Shown here: positions 18,613 through 28,621 of the stretch, one piece after another
Layout of the letters: each line of letters begins with the position of its first letter
Numbering within the stretch: position 1 is the stretch's first letter
NCBI RefSeq assembly: GCF_900115595.1
Contig: NZ_FOXA01000003.1
Span: 1 to 64,000, forward strand
From: Tranquillimonas alkanivorans
GTDB taxonomy: Bacteria > Pseudomonadota > Alphaproteobacteria > Rhodobacterales > Rhodobacteraceae
Direction: 5' to 3'
DNA: 64,000 bases
Program-made: the position numbers and the translations under genes
Notes under the pieces: model-generated
What the model was told of the DNA's origin: nothing
The model's database searches: none
The model's input: the letters and a program-made list of their open reading frames with translations, nothing else

Positions 18613-20811
18613 TCAGGCCGCCGCCTTCTCCGGAGCGAAACGGCCATAGAACGTCTCGCCCGTTTCAGCCATCTCGCGCAGAAGCTTCGGCGTGGTGAAC
18701 CGCGCACCGTGCTCTTCGGTCAGCTGGTCGCAGATCTCGACCGCCTTCGCCGCGCCGATCATGTCGAGCCAGGAGAACGGACCGCCCGACCACGGCGCGA
18801 AGCCCCAGCCCAGGATCGCGCCCACGTCGCCCTCGCGGATATCTTCGAGCACGCCCTCTTCCAGCGCGCGCACGGCTTCGAGCACCTGCGCCATCAGCAG
18901 GCGGTGCTGCACGTCGCCCAGCTCGGGCTGATCCTCGCGCAGGCCATAACGGTCGCCCAGCCCGGCCCAGAGGCCCGTACGCTTGCCCTTCTGGTCATAG
19001 GCGTAGAACCCGGCCGAGGACTTTCGGCCCAGCCGCCCCTCGTCGGCCATCCAGAACAGCACCTCGTCCACCGCCGCGTCCGGATAGGCGTCACCCATCG
19101 CGGCCTTCGTCGCCTTGGCGATCTTGACGCCGAGGTCGATCGAGGTCTCGTCCACCAGCTGAAGCGGCCCCAGAGGCATGCCGACCATCTTGGCCGCGTT
19201 CTCGACCAGCGCCGGGCGCACGCCCTCTTTCACCATCCGCACGCCTTCGTTGATGTAGGGGATGATGCAGCGGTTGGCATAGAAGAAGCGGGCGTCGTTC
19301 ACCACGATCGGCGTCTTGCGGATCTGGCGCACGAAATCCAGCGCCTTGGCCACTGCGCGGTCGCCGGTCTGCTTGCCCTTGATGATCTCGACCAGCATCA
19401 TCTTGTCGACGGGCGAGAAGAAGTGGATGCCGATGAACTGCTCGGGCCGCTGGCTGGCCTTCGCCAGCTCGGTGATCGGCAGGGTCGAGGTGTTGGTGGC
19501 GAAGATGCAATCCTCGTCCACGACGGTCTCGACCTGCTTGGTCACCTCGGCCTTGATGCCCGGATCCTCGAACACCGCCTCGACGATCAGGTCGCAGCCC
19601 TTTAGCGCGGCGTAGTCGGTGGTCGCGGTGATGCGGCCCAGTACCTCGTCCTTCTTCTCGGGCGTGACCTTCTTGCGCTGGATGCCCTTGTCGAGGATGC
19701 CCTCGGAGTAGCTTTTGCCCTTGTCCGCGGCATCCTGCTTCTGGTCCAGCAGCACCACCTCGATCCCGGCATTGGCGCTGACATAGGCGATTCCCGCGCC
19801 CATCATGCCCGCGCCAAGAACGCCCACCTTCGTCACCGTCTGGTCCGGCACCTCGGGCCGGTTCGCGCCTTTCTCGAGCGCCTGCTTGTTGAGGAACAGC
19901 GACCGGATCATGGCCGAGGAGGTCGGGTCCATGAGGATCTTGGTGAAGTACCGCGCCTCGATCTTCAGCGCCGTCTCGAATGGCACCAGCGCGCCTTCGT
20001 AGACGGCCGAGAGCAGCGCCTTGGCGGCCGGATAGACCCCCTGTGTCTTGCCGTTGACCATCGCGCTCGCGCCGACGAAGGTCATGAAGCCCGCCGGGTG
20101 GTAGGGCGCGCCACCCGGCATCTTCCAGCCCTTCTGGTCCCAGGGCTTCACGATGTCGGCGTCCTTGGCCGACAGGACCCATTCCTTCGCCTTCTCGACC
20201 AGCTCGTCATGCGCCACGACCTCGTCCACCAGGCTCGCCGACTTCGCGGCCTTCGGGTCCATCATCTTGCCTTCCAGCAGGACGGGCGAGGCCGCCATCG
20301 CGCCGACCATCCGCGAATAGCGGGTGGTGCCGCCGGCGCCGGGGAAGATGCCGACGAGGATCTCGGGCAGGCCGATCTTCGCCTTGGGATTGTCGGTCAT
20401 GAACCGGCGATGGCAGGCCAGCGCAATCTCGGTCCCGATGCCCGCGCAGGTGCCGTTGACGGCGCAGGCGACGGGCTTGCCGCCCTTGTTCTTGTCGTCC
20501 ATGCCCGCGCGCTCGAGTTTGCGCAGGATGCGGTGGCCGTTCATCGTGAAGTCGAACAGGCCCTGCGCCGGGTTCTCGCCGCTTTCCTCGCGGATCTTGG
20601 CGAGCACGTTGAGGTCCATGCCCCCGGCGAAGTCCTTCTTGCCCGAGGTGATGACGATGCCCTTCACGGCGTCGTCGGCGAGCGCGCGGTCCAGGTATTC
20701 CTCGACCAGCGCCATGGACTCGCGCGTCAGCACGTTCATGGACTTGCCAGGCGCGTCCCAAGTGATGATCGCGACGCCGTCGGCGCCGACGTCGTAGGTG
20801 AAGTCGGTCAT
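18613..20811 (-). CDS. fadJ: Fused enoyl-CoA hydratase / 3-hydroxyacyl-CoA dehydrogenase (FadB/FadJ type)
   Basis: 732 residues. The crotonase half (about 1-300) has GKKDFAGGMDL, NGTCAGIGTEIALAC (oxyanion hole) and GLPEILVGIFPGAGGT with the catalytic Glu. The dehydrogenase half has the NAD fold VGVLGAGMMGAGIAY, the HFFSPVDKMMLVEII segment with catalytic His, and a C-terminal 3HCDH domain. It hydrates enoyl-CoA and oxidises the product in beta-oxidation. It lies downstream of a thiolase and a small NTF2-like gene in the same direction, so the two multienzyme subunits are separate. FadB versus FadJ cannot be decided from the sequence. Confidence 0.92.
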   Translation of the reverse strand: MTDFTYDVGADGVAIITWDAPGKSMNVLTRESMALVEEYLDRALADDAVKGIVITSGKKDFAGGMDLNVLAKIREESGENPAQGLFDFTMNGHRILRKLERAGMDDKNKGGKPVACAVNGTCAGIGTEIALACHRRFMTDNPKAKIGLPEILVGIFPGAGGTTRYSRMVGAMAASPVLLEGKMMDPKAAKSASLVDEVVAHDELVEKAKEWVLSAKDADIVKPWDQKGWKMPGGAPYHPAGFMTFVGASAMVNGKTQGVYPAAKALLSAVYEGALVPFETALKIEARYFTKILMDPTSSAMIRSLFLNKQALEKGANRPEVPDQTVTKVGVLGAGMMGAGIAYVSANAGIEVVLLDQKQDAADKGKSYSEGILDKGIQRKKVTPEKKDEVLGRITATTDYAALKGCDLIVEAVFEDPGIKAEVTKQVETVVDEDCIFATNTSTLPITELAKASQRPEQFIGIHFFSPVDKMMLVEIIKGKQTGDRAVAKALDFVRQIRKTPIVVNDARFFYANRCIIPYINEGVRMVKEGVRPALVENAAKMVGMPLGPLQLVDETSIDLGVKIAKATKAAMGDAYPDAAVDEVLFWMADEGRLGRKSSAGFYAYDQKGKRTGLWAGLGDRYGLREDQPELGDVQHRLLMAQVLEAVRALEEGVLEDIREGDVGAILGWGFAPWSGGPFSWLDMIGAAKAVEICDQLTEEHGARFTTPKLLREMAETGETFYGRFAPEKAAA

Positions 20812-20908
20812 GTAAAGTCTCCGGTGCTGTCGGAAAGGGAACGCCCGGCGCGGACGGGGCCGCGCCGGTGTGGACAGTCGTTTATGATGAAGGCGCGAAG
20901 GCGCGGGG

Positions 20909-21322
20909 TCAGCCGACCTTCAGCTTGCGCATCGCCTCGGGCAGGGCGAAGTCGTGGTACTCCACCATCTCGATGGCGGGGCGCCCGTCCTCCCAGCGGC
21001 AAAAATAGCAGGCCCGCGAGCGCATGATCTCTTGCTCCGCGCCGTCGCGGTGCACCCAGTCCACCCAGACGGGCGACCGGCCGTTGCGGGGCATCCCCAC
21101 CGCGTTGACCTGCGCCTCGAGCCGCTGGGTCCCGGCCTCGAACGCCTGGCGGCGCAGATATCCAATGGTCTGCGCAAGCTGCTCGCGCGAGCGGAAGACG
21201 GTGATCTCGTCGCCCCGGAAGACCGCGAGCGGCAGGGCATACTGCGCCGTCATCCAGTCGATGCGGTCGCGCGTGAAGCAGGCTGCCTGCGTGTCGAAAA
21301 GGCGCTGCGCCGCCGTTGGCAT
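20909..21322 (-). CDS. Small conserved protein, possibly NTF2/SnoaL-like fold
   Basis: 137 residues from the ATG at 21322 (MPTAAQRLFDTQ); longer in-frame forms run through Arg-rich non-conserved sequence. Features include YALPLAVFRGDEITVFRSREQL, VNAVGMPRNGRSPVWVDWVHRD and RACYFCRWEDGRPAIEMVEY, a pattern of a curved beta-sheet with a helix, as in NTF2-like small proteins. The function is unknown. It is between the thiolase and fadB-like genes in one direction, which suggests a link to fatty-acid degradation. Confidence 0.7.
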   Translation of the reverse strand: MPTAAQRLFDTQAACFTRDRIDWMTAQYALPLAVFRGDEITVFRSREQLAQTIGYLRRQAFEAGTQRLEAQVNAVGMPRNGRSPVWVDWVHRDGAEQEIMRSRACYFCRWEDGRPAIEMVEYHDFALPEAMRKLKVG

Positions 21323-21488
21323 CCTGGACCTCCCGGACGCGTCCGATGATCTCTGCCCGCCGCGTCCGCACCCGGGTCGCGGGCGCGAGTCGGCGCCGCG
21401 GGCCGCTCGTCGCGTCACTAGACACGCGCGGCCCGCGATGTGCAACGGCAAGCATCTCACGCTGGATCACGTCGAGCGTCATGCCGCG

Positions 21489-22700
<1,212 letters not shown>

Positions 22701-22710
22701 GGTGCCTCCT

Positions 22711-23346
22711 TCAGGCCCGGTCCGACGGGTGGCCGGGCATCAGATCGTATGGGTGTTTCCAGCCGGGCAGGGCGGCGAGGCCGTCCAGCCAGCGGTCGAT
22801 ATTGGGCCACTCGGCGCGGTCGAAGCCGAATGGCTCGGGGTAATAGAGGTAGCCGCAGCAGCAGAAATCGGCGTTGGTGGGGCCGTCGCCGACGATCCAG
22901 TCGCGGCCCTCCAGATGCGCGTCCAGCACCTTGTAGGCCGAGTTCAGCCGCCCCTGAAGCCAGCCGACAGCCTCCTGCGGACGCTTCTCCTCGGGCAGGA
23001 AGTTGGCCATGAAGCGCGCCGGCCCTGCCAGCGAGCTGAGCTTGTGGTTGTCCCAGAACATCCAGCGCAACACTTGGCGCACCTCGTCGGCGTCGCGGCC
23101 GCCGAACCTTCCGGTCTTCTCGGTGATGTGCATCTGCATCACGCCCGACTGCGTGAGCGTCAGGTCGCCGTCGATCATCACCGGCACCTCGCCCATCGGG
23201 TTGATTTGACGGAACGCCTCGGTACGCGTCTCGCCGTGGAAGAAATCGACGAAGACGGGCTCCCAGTCGAGGCCGGAGAGTTCGAGAGGCAGCGCCGCCT
23301 TGTAGGCGTTGCCGCTTTCGCCGAAGCAGTAGAGCTTGATCGTCAT
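22711..23346 (-). CDS. Glutathione S-transferase family protein
   Basis: 211 residues from the ATG at 23346 (MTIKLYCFGES). The N-terminal thioredoxin-like domain carries NAYKAALPLELSG, the cis-Pro GEVPVMIDGDL and LTQSGVMQMHI (glutathione-binding Ser). The C-terminal helical domain has WIVGDGPTNADF. It conjugates or reduces with glutathione in the cytoplasm; the true substrate is unknown. It is ten bases upstream of fadA. Confidence 0.9.
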   Translation of the reverse strand: MTIKLYCFGESGNAYKAALPLELSGLDWEPVFVDFFHGETRTEAFRQINPMGEVPVMIDGDLTLTQSGVMQMHITEKTGRFGGRDADEVRQVLRWMFWDNHKLSSLAGPARFMANFLPEEKRPQEAVGWLQGRLNSAYKVLDAHLEGRDWIVGDGPTNADFCCCGYLYYPEPFGFDRAEWPNIDRWLDGLAALPGWKHPYDLMPGHPSDRA

Positions 23347-23374
23347 GCGTGCGGTCCTTCTGTCTGGCGTCTGA

Positions 23375-23427
23375 GCGGGGGTTTTCCACCCCCGCACCCC
23401 CGGAGAGTATTTTCAGCAAGAGGAAGC
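23375..23427 (+). repeat. Hairpin plus dispersed repeat, copy A
   Basis: GCGGGGGT-TTTCC-ACCCCCGC (23375-23395) is a perfect 8-bp hairpin, followed by GAGTATTTTCAGCAAGAGG at 23405. This tail recurs at 23580-23602 (minus) and 37591-37613 (plus). Such hairpin-plus-tail elements are common between genes in Roseobacter genomes, to my knowledge. No protein is coded. It may also end transcription. Confidence 0.6.
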
Positions 23428-23579
23428 AGCATGTCGTAACGGCCGGTTAATCTAAAGCTGTCATCGCATGAGGTGCAGTACAGGCTGGAGAGCCGATGAC
23501 TGCGCAAGGGGAAGCCGCTCCGTCGCCGGCCCGAGAAGGGCAGGCGTTAGCTCGCAGGTGGCGGCGGAGCGCACCCGGA

Positions 23580-23602
23580 GTTTCCTCTTGCCCCAAATAC
23601 TC
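23580..23602 (-). repeat. Dispersed repeat, copy B
   Basis: Read on the minus strand it is GAGTATTTGGGGCAAGAGG plus AAAC, two mismatches from copy C at 37591. It sits about 150 bases from copy A in opposite orientation, in the 294-base gap between the GST gene and the 70-residue protein gene. Otherwise I see nothing in that gap. Confidence 0.6.
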
Positions 23603-23640
23603 TCGCCGAAGGCGGCCGAACGGATGGGCCCGGACCACGC

Positions 23641-23853
23641 TCACCGCTTCCGCGCCTCCAACTCGGCGTTGAAGAGCCGCAGGCGCGCGGTGAGGTTCTC
23701 GTGGTTGGTGACGCTGTCGAAGTTCTCGAAGAGGAAGGAGAGCGCCTCGCCCTCGTCGAGCCCGGCCTCCGCCGCGAACTTGCGAAGACGGCGGTAGCCG
23801 TCCTCGGTCATCGCGGCGGCGAAGCGCCGGGTCAGTCGGAAGCGTTTCGGCAT
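23641..23853 (-). CDS. Small conserved protein of unknown function
   Basis: 70 residues, MPKRFRLTRRFAAAMTEDGYRR..., basic N-terminus then acidic helical region (EAGLDEGEALSFLFENFDSV) and a basic end. No domain is recognised. It is downstream of the acyl-CoA dehydrogenase in the same direction, 24 bases away, so it is likely part of that transcript. Roseobacter genomes carry a similar short gene beside this dehydrogenase, as far as I recall, but I cannot verify this. Confidence 0.65.
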   Translation of the reverse strand: MPKRFRLTRRFAAAMTEDGYRRLRKFAAEAGLDEGEALSFLFENFDSVTNHENLTARLRLFNAELEARKR

Positions 23854-23877
23854 CTCTCCTCCCCTCGGATGCGTCGA

Positions 23878-25656
23878 TCAGAAGTTCGCGGCCTCCAGCG
23901 CCATCACCGTGTCGCCGCCCGACTGGATGCGGGCGAGGTGCGTGGCCGTCGCGGGAAGCTGGCGCTTCATGTAGTAGCGCCCGGTGGCGATCTTGGTGCG
24001 GTGGAACTCGGCATCGCCTTCGCCGGCGTCGAGCTTCGCCTGCGCGACCTTGCCCATGCGCGCCCACATCAGGCCGAGGCAGACATGGCCGAACAGGTGC
24101 ATAAAGTCGTACGAGCCCGACAGCGCATCGTTGGGGTTCCTCATGCCCTTTTCCATGAAGTACATGCCCGCCGCCTGCAGGTCCTTCGACGCCGCCTTGA
24201 GCGGGTCGAGGAAGTCGGCCTTCAGCGCCTCTTCGCCCTCGTTCTCCTTGATGAAAGATTTCACCAGGTCGAAGAACGCCATCACGTGCTTGCCGCCATC
24301 CGCGGCGAGCTTGCGGCCCACGAGGTCGAGCGCCTGGATGCCGTTCGCGCCCTCGTAGATCATGGCGATGCGGGCGTCGCGGGCGAACTGCGACATGCCC
24401 CATTCCTCGATATACCCGTGCCCGCCATAGACCTGCTGGGCCTGCACGGCCATGTCGAAGCCCTTGTCGGTCAGGAAGCCCTTGATGACGGGCGTCATCA
24501 GCGACACCAGGCCCTCGGCGTCCTTGTCTTCCGAGCGGTGCGCCTGGTCGATCAGTTGCGCACCCCAGAAGGTGAAGGCGCGTGCGCCCTCGACGAAGGA
24601 CTTCTGGTCCATCAGGTTCCGGCGCACGTCGGGGTGCACGATGATCGGGTCGGCGGCGCCCTCGGGGTTCTTCGCGCCGGTCACGTCGCGGCCCTGCAGG
24701 CGGTCGTTGGCGTAGGCGACGGCGTTCTGGTACGCGGCCTCGGCCTGGGCATAGCCCTGCAGTCCCACGCCGATCCGCGCCTCGTTCATCATGGTGAACA
24801 TGGCGCGCATGCCCTTGTGCAGCTCGCCGATGAGGTAGCCGGTCGCCCCGTCGTAGTTCATCACGCAGGTGGCGTTGCCGTGGATGCCCATCTTCTCTTC
24901 GATCTTGCCGCAGGACACGCCGTTGCGCGCGCCGAGGCTGCCGTCCTCGTTCACCAGGAACTTCGGCACGATGAAGAGCGATATGCCCTTGGTGCCCGCG
25001 CCGCCGCCGGGGGCCTTGGCCAGCACCAGGTGGACGATGTTCTCGGCCATGTCGTGTTCGCCGGCCGAGATGAAGATCTTCTGCCCCGTGATGGCGTAGG
25101 AACCGTCGTCCTGCGGCTCGGCCTTGGTGCGCATGATGCCGAGATCCGTGCCGCAATGCGGCTCGGTCAGGTTCATGGTGCCGGTCCAGTCGAGGCTGAC
25201 CATCTTGGGCAGATAGGTCTGCTTCTGTTCATCGGACCCGTGGGCGAGGATCGCCGAGATCGCGCCGTGGGTCAGGCCCTGATACATGTTGAACGCCATG
25301 TTGGCCGAGACCATCGTCTCCCCCACGGCAGTGGCCAGCACGTAGGGCATGTTCTGCCCGCCGTATTCCTCGGGCAGGTCGAGCCCGTTCCAGCCGCCTT
25401 CCTTCACCTTCTCGAAGGCGTCGCCGAAACCCTGGGGTGTGCGGACGACACCGTTCTCGAGCACGCAGCCCTGGGCGTCGCCCACCGGGTTCAGCGGGGC
25501 GAGGACCTCGGCCGACAGCTTGCCCGCTTCCTCGATGACCGCGTTGGTGAAATCGCGGTCAAGCTCCTCGTAGCCGGGAATTCCGGACTCGGAGACCTTC
25601 AGAACGTCGTGCAGCACGAACTGCATGTCCTTCACGGGGGCGGTATAGGTCGGCAT
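23878..25656 (-). CDS. Acyl-CoA dehydrogenase (DmdC-like 3-methylmercaptopropionyl-CoA dehydrogenase subfamily)
   Basis: 592 residues starting [19 protein letters not shown], a hallmark of the long acyl-CoA dehydrogenase subgroup that contains DmdC. FAD-binding segments [10 protein letters not shown] and [11 protein letters not shown] are seen; the catalytic Glu lies in [19 protein letters not shown]-terminal extension of about 150 residues distinguishes it from short FadE. Members oxidise fatty acyl-CoA or, in DmdC, methylmercaptopropionyl-CoA. The neighbouring MerR gene and fad genes favour general fatty acyl-CoA; DMSP catabolism by paralogues is possible because a DmdA-like gene lies 4 kb away. 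The exact substrate is not established. Confidence 0.85.
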   Translation of the reverse strand: MPTYTAPVKDMQFVLHDVLKVSESGIPGYEELDRDFTNAVIEEAGKLSAEVLAPLNPVGDAQGCVLENGVVRTPQGFGDAFEKVKEGGWNGLDLPEEYGGQNMPYVLATAVGETMVSANMAFNMYQGLTHGAISAILAHGSDEQKQTYLPKMVSLDWTGTMNLTEPHCGTDLGIMRTKAEPQDDGSYAITGQKIFISAGEHDMAENIVHLVLAKAPGGGAGTKGISLFIVPKFLVNEDGSLGARNGVSCGKIEEKMGIHGNATCVMNYDGATGYLIGELHKGMRAMFTMMNEARIGVGLQGYAQAEAAYQNAVAYANDRLQGRDVTGAKNPEGAADPIIVHPDVRRNLMDQKSFVEGARAFTFWGAQLIDQAHRSEDKDAEGLVSLMTPVIKGFLTDKGFDMAVQAQQVYGGHGYIEEWGMSQFARDARIAMIYEGANGIQALDLVGRKLAADGGKHVMAFFDLVKSFIKENEGEEALKADFLDPLKAASKDLQAAGMYFMEKGMRNPNDALSGSYDFMHLFGHVCLGLMWARMGKVAQAKLDAGEGDAEFHRTKIATGRYYMKRQLPATATHLARIQSGGDTVMALEAANF

Positions 25657-25669
25657 GAGGTCCTCTCCG

Positions 25670-26068
25670 TTATTCGGCGGCCTTCGGCTGTTGCAGCGAG
25701 GCCAGCATCTGTTCGCCCCAGCGCAGCTGTTCCTCCAGCTCGCCGATGGCTTCGTTCAGCTCGTCCCGCTCTTTCACGAGCGCGGCGAGGCGGTCCTTGG
25801 CGACGTCGTAGGTCCGGGCCAGTTGCGTGGCCTGGCTGTCGCCGATGTCGTAGAGGTCCAGAAGCTGCCGGATCTCCTCAAGGCTGAACCCGAAGCGCTT
25901 GCCGCGCAGGATCAGCTTGAGGCGCGCGCGGTCGCGCTTGGTAAACAGCCGCTTCTGGCCCTCGCGGCGCGGGAACAGCAGTTCCTTCGCCTCGTAAAAG
26001 CGCAGCGTACGGGGGGTGACGCTGAATTCGTCGCACATCTGACGAATGGTCATCAGGTCGTTGCTCAA
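25670..26068 (-). CDS. MerR-family transcriptional regulator
   Basis: About 132 residues. I prefer the TTG at 26068, preceded by GGGAG at proper spacing and giving [17 protein letters not shown], over the ATG at 26089, which lacks a good ribosome site. The N-terminal winged helix ([29 protein letters not shown]) and following helices match MerR; the end (about 85-132) is a coiled coil for dimerisation. No metal-binding Cys pattern. It lies 13 bases upstream of the acyl-CoA dehydrogenase gene and is probably its regulator, responding to an acyl-CoA or fatty-acid signal, as in LiuR-like regulators. Confidence 0.85.
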   Translation of the reverse strand: MSNDLMTIRQMCDEFSVTPRTLRFYEAKELLFPRREGQKRLFTKRDRARLKLILRGKRFGFSLEEIRQLLDLYDIGDSQATQLARTYDVAKDRLAALVKERDELNEAIGELEEQLRWGEQMLASLQQPKAAE

Positions 26069-26146
26069 GAGTGTGCTCCCAAGGGTCATTGTTCTTGCGG
26101 AGCCCGATTTGCTGCGTTCGACGCCAGCTTACAAGAACGGATCAGG

Positions 26147-26172
26147 TTGACGTAATTGATACGTAACGTCAC
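26147..26172. promoter_or_regulatory. Candidate MerR operator (TGACGT-N12-ACGTCA)
   Basis: TGACGT (26148-26153) and ACGTCA (26166-26171) form a perfect inverted repeat around an A/T-richer centre containing ACGT. It is about 80 bases upstream of the first MerR gene, in its promoter region. MerR regulators of fatty-acid and branched-chain degradation bind ACGT-containing palindromes, which fits autoregulation; proof is lacking. Confidence 0.45.
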
Positions 26173-26302
26173 TGGCGGGGCGCCGAAATCTTCCGAAAAG
26201 TGACGCGGCGTCGGCGCAAGAAAACAAGGGGCTTCAGGCGGTTCCGGCTCACTCTTGATGACGGCCGCTCGCGGGGCCGTGACGCACCGTCATAATTCCG
26301 CG

Positions 26303-26349
26303 TCCGCCTCGGCCGTCCGCGTGAGCGACACGAGGCTGGCCGAGGCGGA
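26303..26349. repeat. Perfect 12-bp inverted repeat, 23-base loop
   Basis: TCCGCCTCGGCC (26303-26314) and GGCCGAGGCGGA (26338-26349) are exact reverse complements. The 347-base gap between the two MerR genes holds only this and the ACGT palindrome at 26147; I see no gene in it. No T-run follows on either strand, so it is either a weak terminator for the second MerR gene or a structural element. Confidence 0.5.
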
Positions 26350-26415
26350 GCGGTCAGCCGCGCCGGTGCAAAGGTGCGGGTCTTCGGGCTGTGCCGGTGG
26401 TGGCGGGCGAGGGGA

Positions 26416-26784
26416 TCAGTCGAGGAACTGGGCGGCCTCGTCGCGCAACTCGCGCAGTTCCTCGATGGTGTGGCCGAGCTGTTCGCGCTGCTCTGTCAGG
26501 GCGGCGAGCTGGCGGTCGGCCAGCTTCACCCACTCTTCCATCTGCGCTTGCGTGCCCTGCTTATCGTAAAGCAGCAGCCACTGGCGAATTTCCTCAAGGC
26601 TGAAGCCGAAGCGGCGGCCGCGCAGGATCAGCTTCATGCGCGCCACGTCGCGCGAAGTGTAGAACCGCGACCGGCCCTCGCGTTCGGGGCCGAGCAGTTC
26701 GATGTACTCGTAATACCGCAGCGTCCGCGGCGTCACGTCAAACTTGGCGCACATCTCTTTGAAGCTGAGGCGGGTCTCGGACAT
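26416..26784 (-). CDS. Second MerR-family transcriptional regulator
   Basis: 122 residues, ATG at 26784 after AGGAG. It resembles the neighbour at 25670 in the winged-helix part ([45 protein letters not shown]) and has an equivalent C-terminal coiled coil. The pair looks like a tandem duplication that has diverged. No metal-binding Cys. It probably controls fatty-acid or stress genes nearby. Confidence 0.85.
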   Translation of the reverse strand: MSETRLSFKEMCAKFDVTPRTLRYYEYIELLGPEREGRSRFYTSRDVARMKLILRGRRFGFSLEEIRQWLLLYDKQGTQAQMEEWVKLADRQLAALTEQREQLGHTIEELRELRDEAAQFLD

Positions 26785-26836
26785 GTCGTTCTCCTGCGGG
26801 GGAACCTATGGCCATCGCGCGGCGGGTGCAATCGCC

Positions 26837-27526
26837 TCAACCGGCAAGTTCCTGAAGCACGGCCTGCGGTCCGCTCACCGCAGGTTCCTCGGCCCGCGCG
26901 ACGGCGGGCGTCTGCCGAACCCAGTCGTCGCTTTCGGCGCAATGCAGCATGAAATGTGCGAGGTCGGCGTGCCGCGTGCGGATCAGGTCGTCGGGGATCG
27001 CGTCGGGCCGAACCACGTAGTCGCGGGTCAGCGCCCCGTCCAGCAGCCAGCCCGGTCGCACCGCCGTCCAGTCGATGTCGTCGGTGCCGCGCAGTATCTC
27101 TTCCATCTCGGCCATCTGGTCGAAGATGCGGTCGAGCGCCAGGTGCGCCGCCGCGCGGAACCAGAGGGGCCCGCGGTCGCGCGTCGCCACGAAGGTGGCC
27201 GAGATCACCACCAGTCGCCGCACGCCGGCGCGGCGCATGGCGTCGACGATGTTGCGTGTTCCTTCGCTATACAAAGGCGGAGGCGAGGCCGCCGTCTTCG
27301 GGGCGAGCGGCACGCCCAGCCCAGAAAGCACCGCCTCGCGACCTTCGAGTAGCGGCGCCAGGTCGCCCTCGAGCACGTCGCCCTGGCGCCGGTCCACCAT
27401 GTTCGGAAACGCCGCGTCCTTGCAGTCGTCGCGGTCGATGGCGCGCACGTCGTGACCCGCCGCCACCGCCTGGTTGACGATCTGCTGTCCGGTCGTGCCG
27501 CTGGCGCCGATGACGGCGAGTTTCAT
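26837..27526 (-). CDS. NAD(P)-binding SDR-like protein (NmrA/YwnB type)
   Basis: 229 residues from the ATG at 27526 (MKLAVIGASGTTGQQIVNQA); the upstream ATG at 27559 only adds an unlikely extension. The Rossmann motif GASGTTG, a VLSGLG segment, VVISATF and WTAVRPGWL fit the atypical SDR group that includes flavin reductases and anthranilate-type NmrA proteins. It may reduce or sense NAD(P)H. No strong operon link: it stops 53 bases before the start of the second MerR gene in the same direction. Confidence 0.78.
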   Translation of the reverse strand: MKLAVIGASGTTGQQIVNQAVAAGHDVRAIDRDDCKDAAFPNMVDRRQGDVLEGDLAPLLEGREAVLSGLGVPLAPKTAASPPPLYSEGTRNIVDAMRRAGVRRLVVISATFVATRDRGPLWFRAAAHLALDRIFDQMAEMEEILRGTDDIDWTAVRPGWLLDGALTRDYVVRPDAIPDDLIRTRHADLAHFMLHCAESDDWVRQTPAVARAEEPAVSGPQAVLQELAG

Positions 27527-27680
27527 GACGGTCCCCGTTCTGCTGTCTGCGTTGACCAAATGCTAGCGCGGCCGGCCTGTTCCTCCAGCGCATCGTGCCA
27601 CGGCGGAGCGGGCGCCAAGTTAGGGCTTGCCGCGACGCGGGAGAGGTCGCACAACCGCGAAAAGTCTCTTCGGAGGGTGC

Positions 27681-28115
27681 ATGGAAGACCGCAAGGCAAC
27701 GCTCGCACGGCAATTCATCGAGGCGATCCCCCATGCCCGCGCGCTGGGCATGGACCTGACCGAGCTGGGCGAGGGCCTGGCCGAGATCGTCATGCCCTAT
27801 GCCGACCACCTGGTGGGCGATCCGAGCACCGGCGTGATCCATGGGGGCGCCGTCTCGACCCTGATGGACACCTGCTGCGGCGCGGCGGTGATGTCCCATC
27901 CCTCGATCCCGGCGGCGACCGCGACCATCGACCTGCGCATCGACTACATGCGCGCCGCCACACCGGGGCAGAGCTTGCGCGCGCGGGCCGAATGTTATCA
28001 CCGCACCCGCAGCGTCGCCTTCGTCCGCGCCGTGGCGCACGACGACGATGCCGAGCGCCCGGTCGCCACCGCCACCGGCGCCTTCACGATCGAGACGAAC
28101 GGGGGAGCCACCTGA
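27681..28115 (+). CDS. Hotdog-fold thioesterase (PaaI family)
   Basis: 144 residues from the ATG at 27681 after GGAGG. The hotdog core carries GVIHGGAVSTLMDTCCGAAVM, with the HGG motif, and ATIDLRIDYMRAA. It hydrolyses acyl-CoA thioesters. Its TGA overlaps the ATG of a second hotdog gene (TGATG), so the two are likely to form a heteromeric pair or work on related substrates. Upstream and in the other direction is the SDR-like gene. Confidence 0.88.
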   Translation: MEDRKATLARQFIEAIPHARALGMDLTELGEGLAEIVMPYADHLVGDPSTGVIHGGAVSTLMDTCCGAAVMSHPSIPAATATIDLRIDYMRAATPGQSLRARAECYHRTRSVAFVRAVAHDDDAERPVATATGAFTIETNGGAT

Positions 28116-28621
28116 TGCCGCGCCCGCAGCCCGAACCGGTACAGGTGGTCAAGCAGCGCCGCGACGCCGCGCTCAAGGCCATGGTCGAGGGCGTGCCGTA
28201 CGTCCAGTGGCTCGGCATCAGCTTCGACCGCCGCGGCGACGAGCTCACGGCGATCCTGTCCTACGACGAGAAGCTCATCGGCAACCCGCTTCTGCCCGCC
28301 ATCCACGGCGGCGTCACGGCGGCGTTCCTGGAAGTCACGGCCATCGTCGAGCTTGGCTGGTCGATGATCTGGGACGAGGTCGAGGCCAAGAAGCTGGAGC
28401 CCGAGGACCTGACCGCCGGCGCGCTGCGTCTGCCCAAGACGATCGACTTCACGGTGGACTACCTGCGCTCGGGCCTGCCGCGCGACGCTTATGCCCGCGC
28501 CCGCGTCAACCGCTTGGGCCGCCGCTATGCCAGCGTCCATGTCGAGGCGTGGCAGGACAACCGCTCGCGCCTGTTCGCGCAGGCCACGGGCCACTTCCTC
28601 ATGCCGCAGCGGGATGGCTGA
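28115..28621 (+). CDS. Second hotdog-fold thioesterase
   Basis: 168 residues. It starts within the stop of the preceding thioesterase gene. PAIHGGVTAAFLEVTAIVELGW is the hotdog HGG motif, followed by KTIDFTVDYLRSG. The N-terminus is about 30 residues longer than that of the partner. Pairs of this type are frequent in Rhodobacteraceae. Substrate unknown. Its end overlaps the MATE exporter gene by eight bases. Confidence 0.87.
   Translation: MPRPQPEPVQVVKQRRDAALKAMVEGVPYVQWLGISFDRRGDELTAILSYDEKLIGNPLLPAIHGGVTAAFLEVTAIVELGWSMIWDEVEAKKLEPEDLTAGALRLPKTIDFTVDYLRSGLPRDAYARARVNRLGRRYASVHVEAWQDNRSRLFAQATGHFLMPQRDG

Noticed and set aside
23878-25656. Naming this gene dmdC outright
   Set aside because: The subfamily fits, but general acyl-CoA dehydrogenases of this length are common paralogues and dmdB/dmdD are absent.
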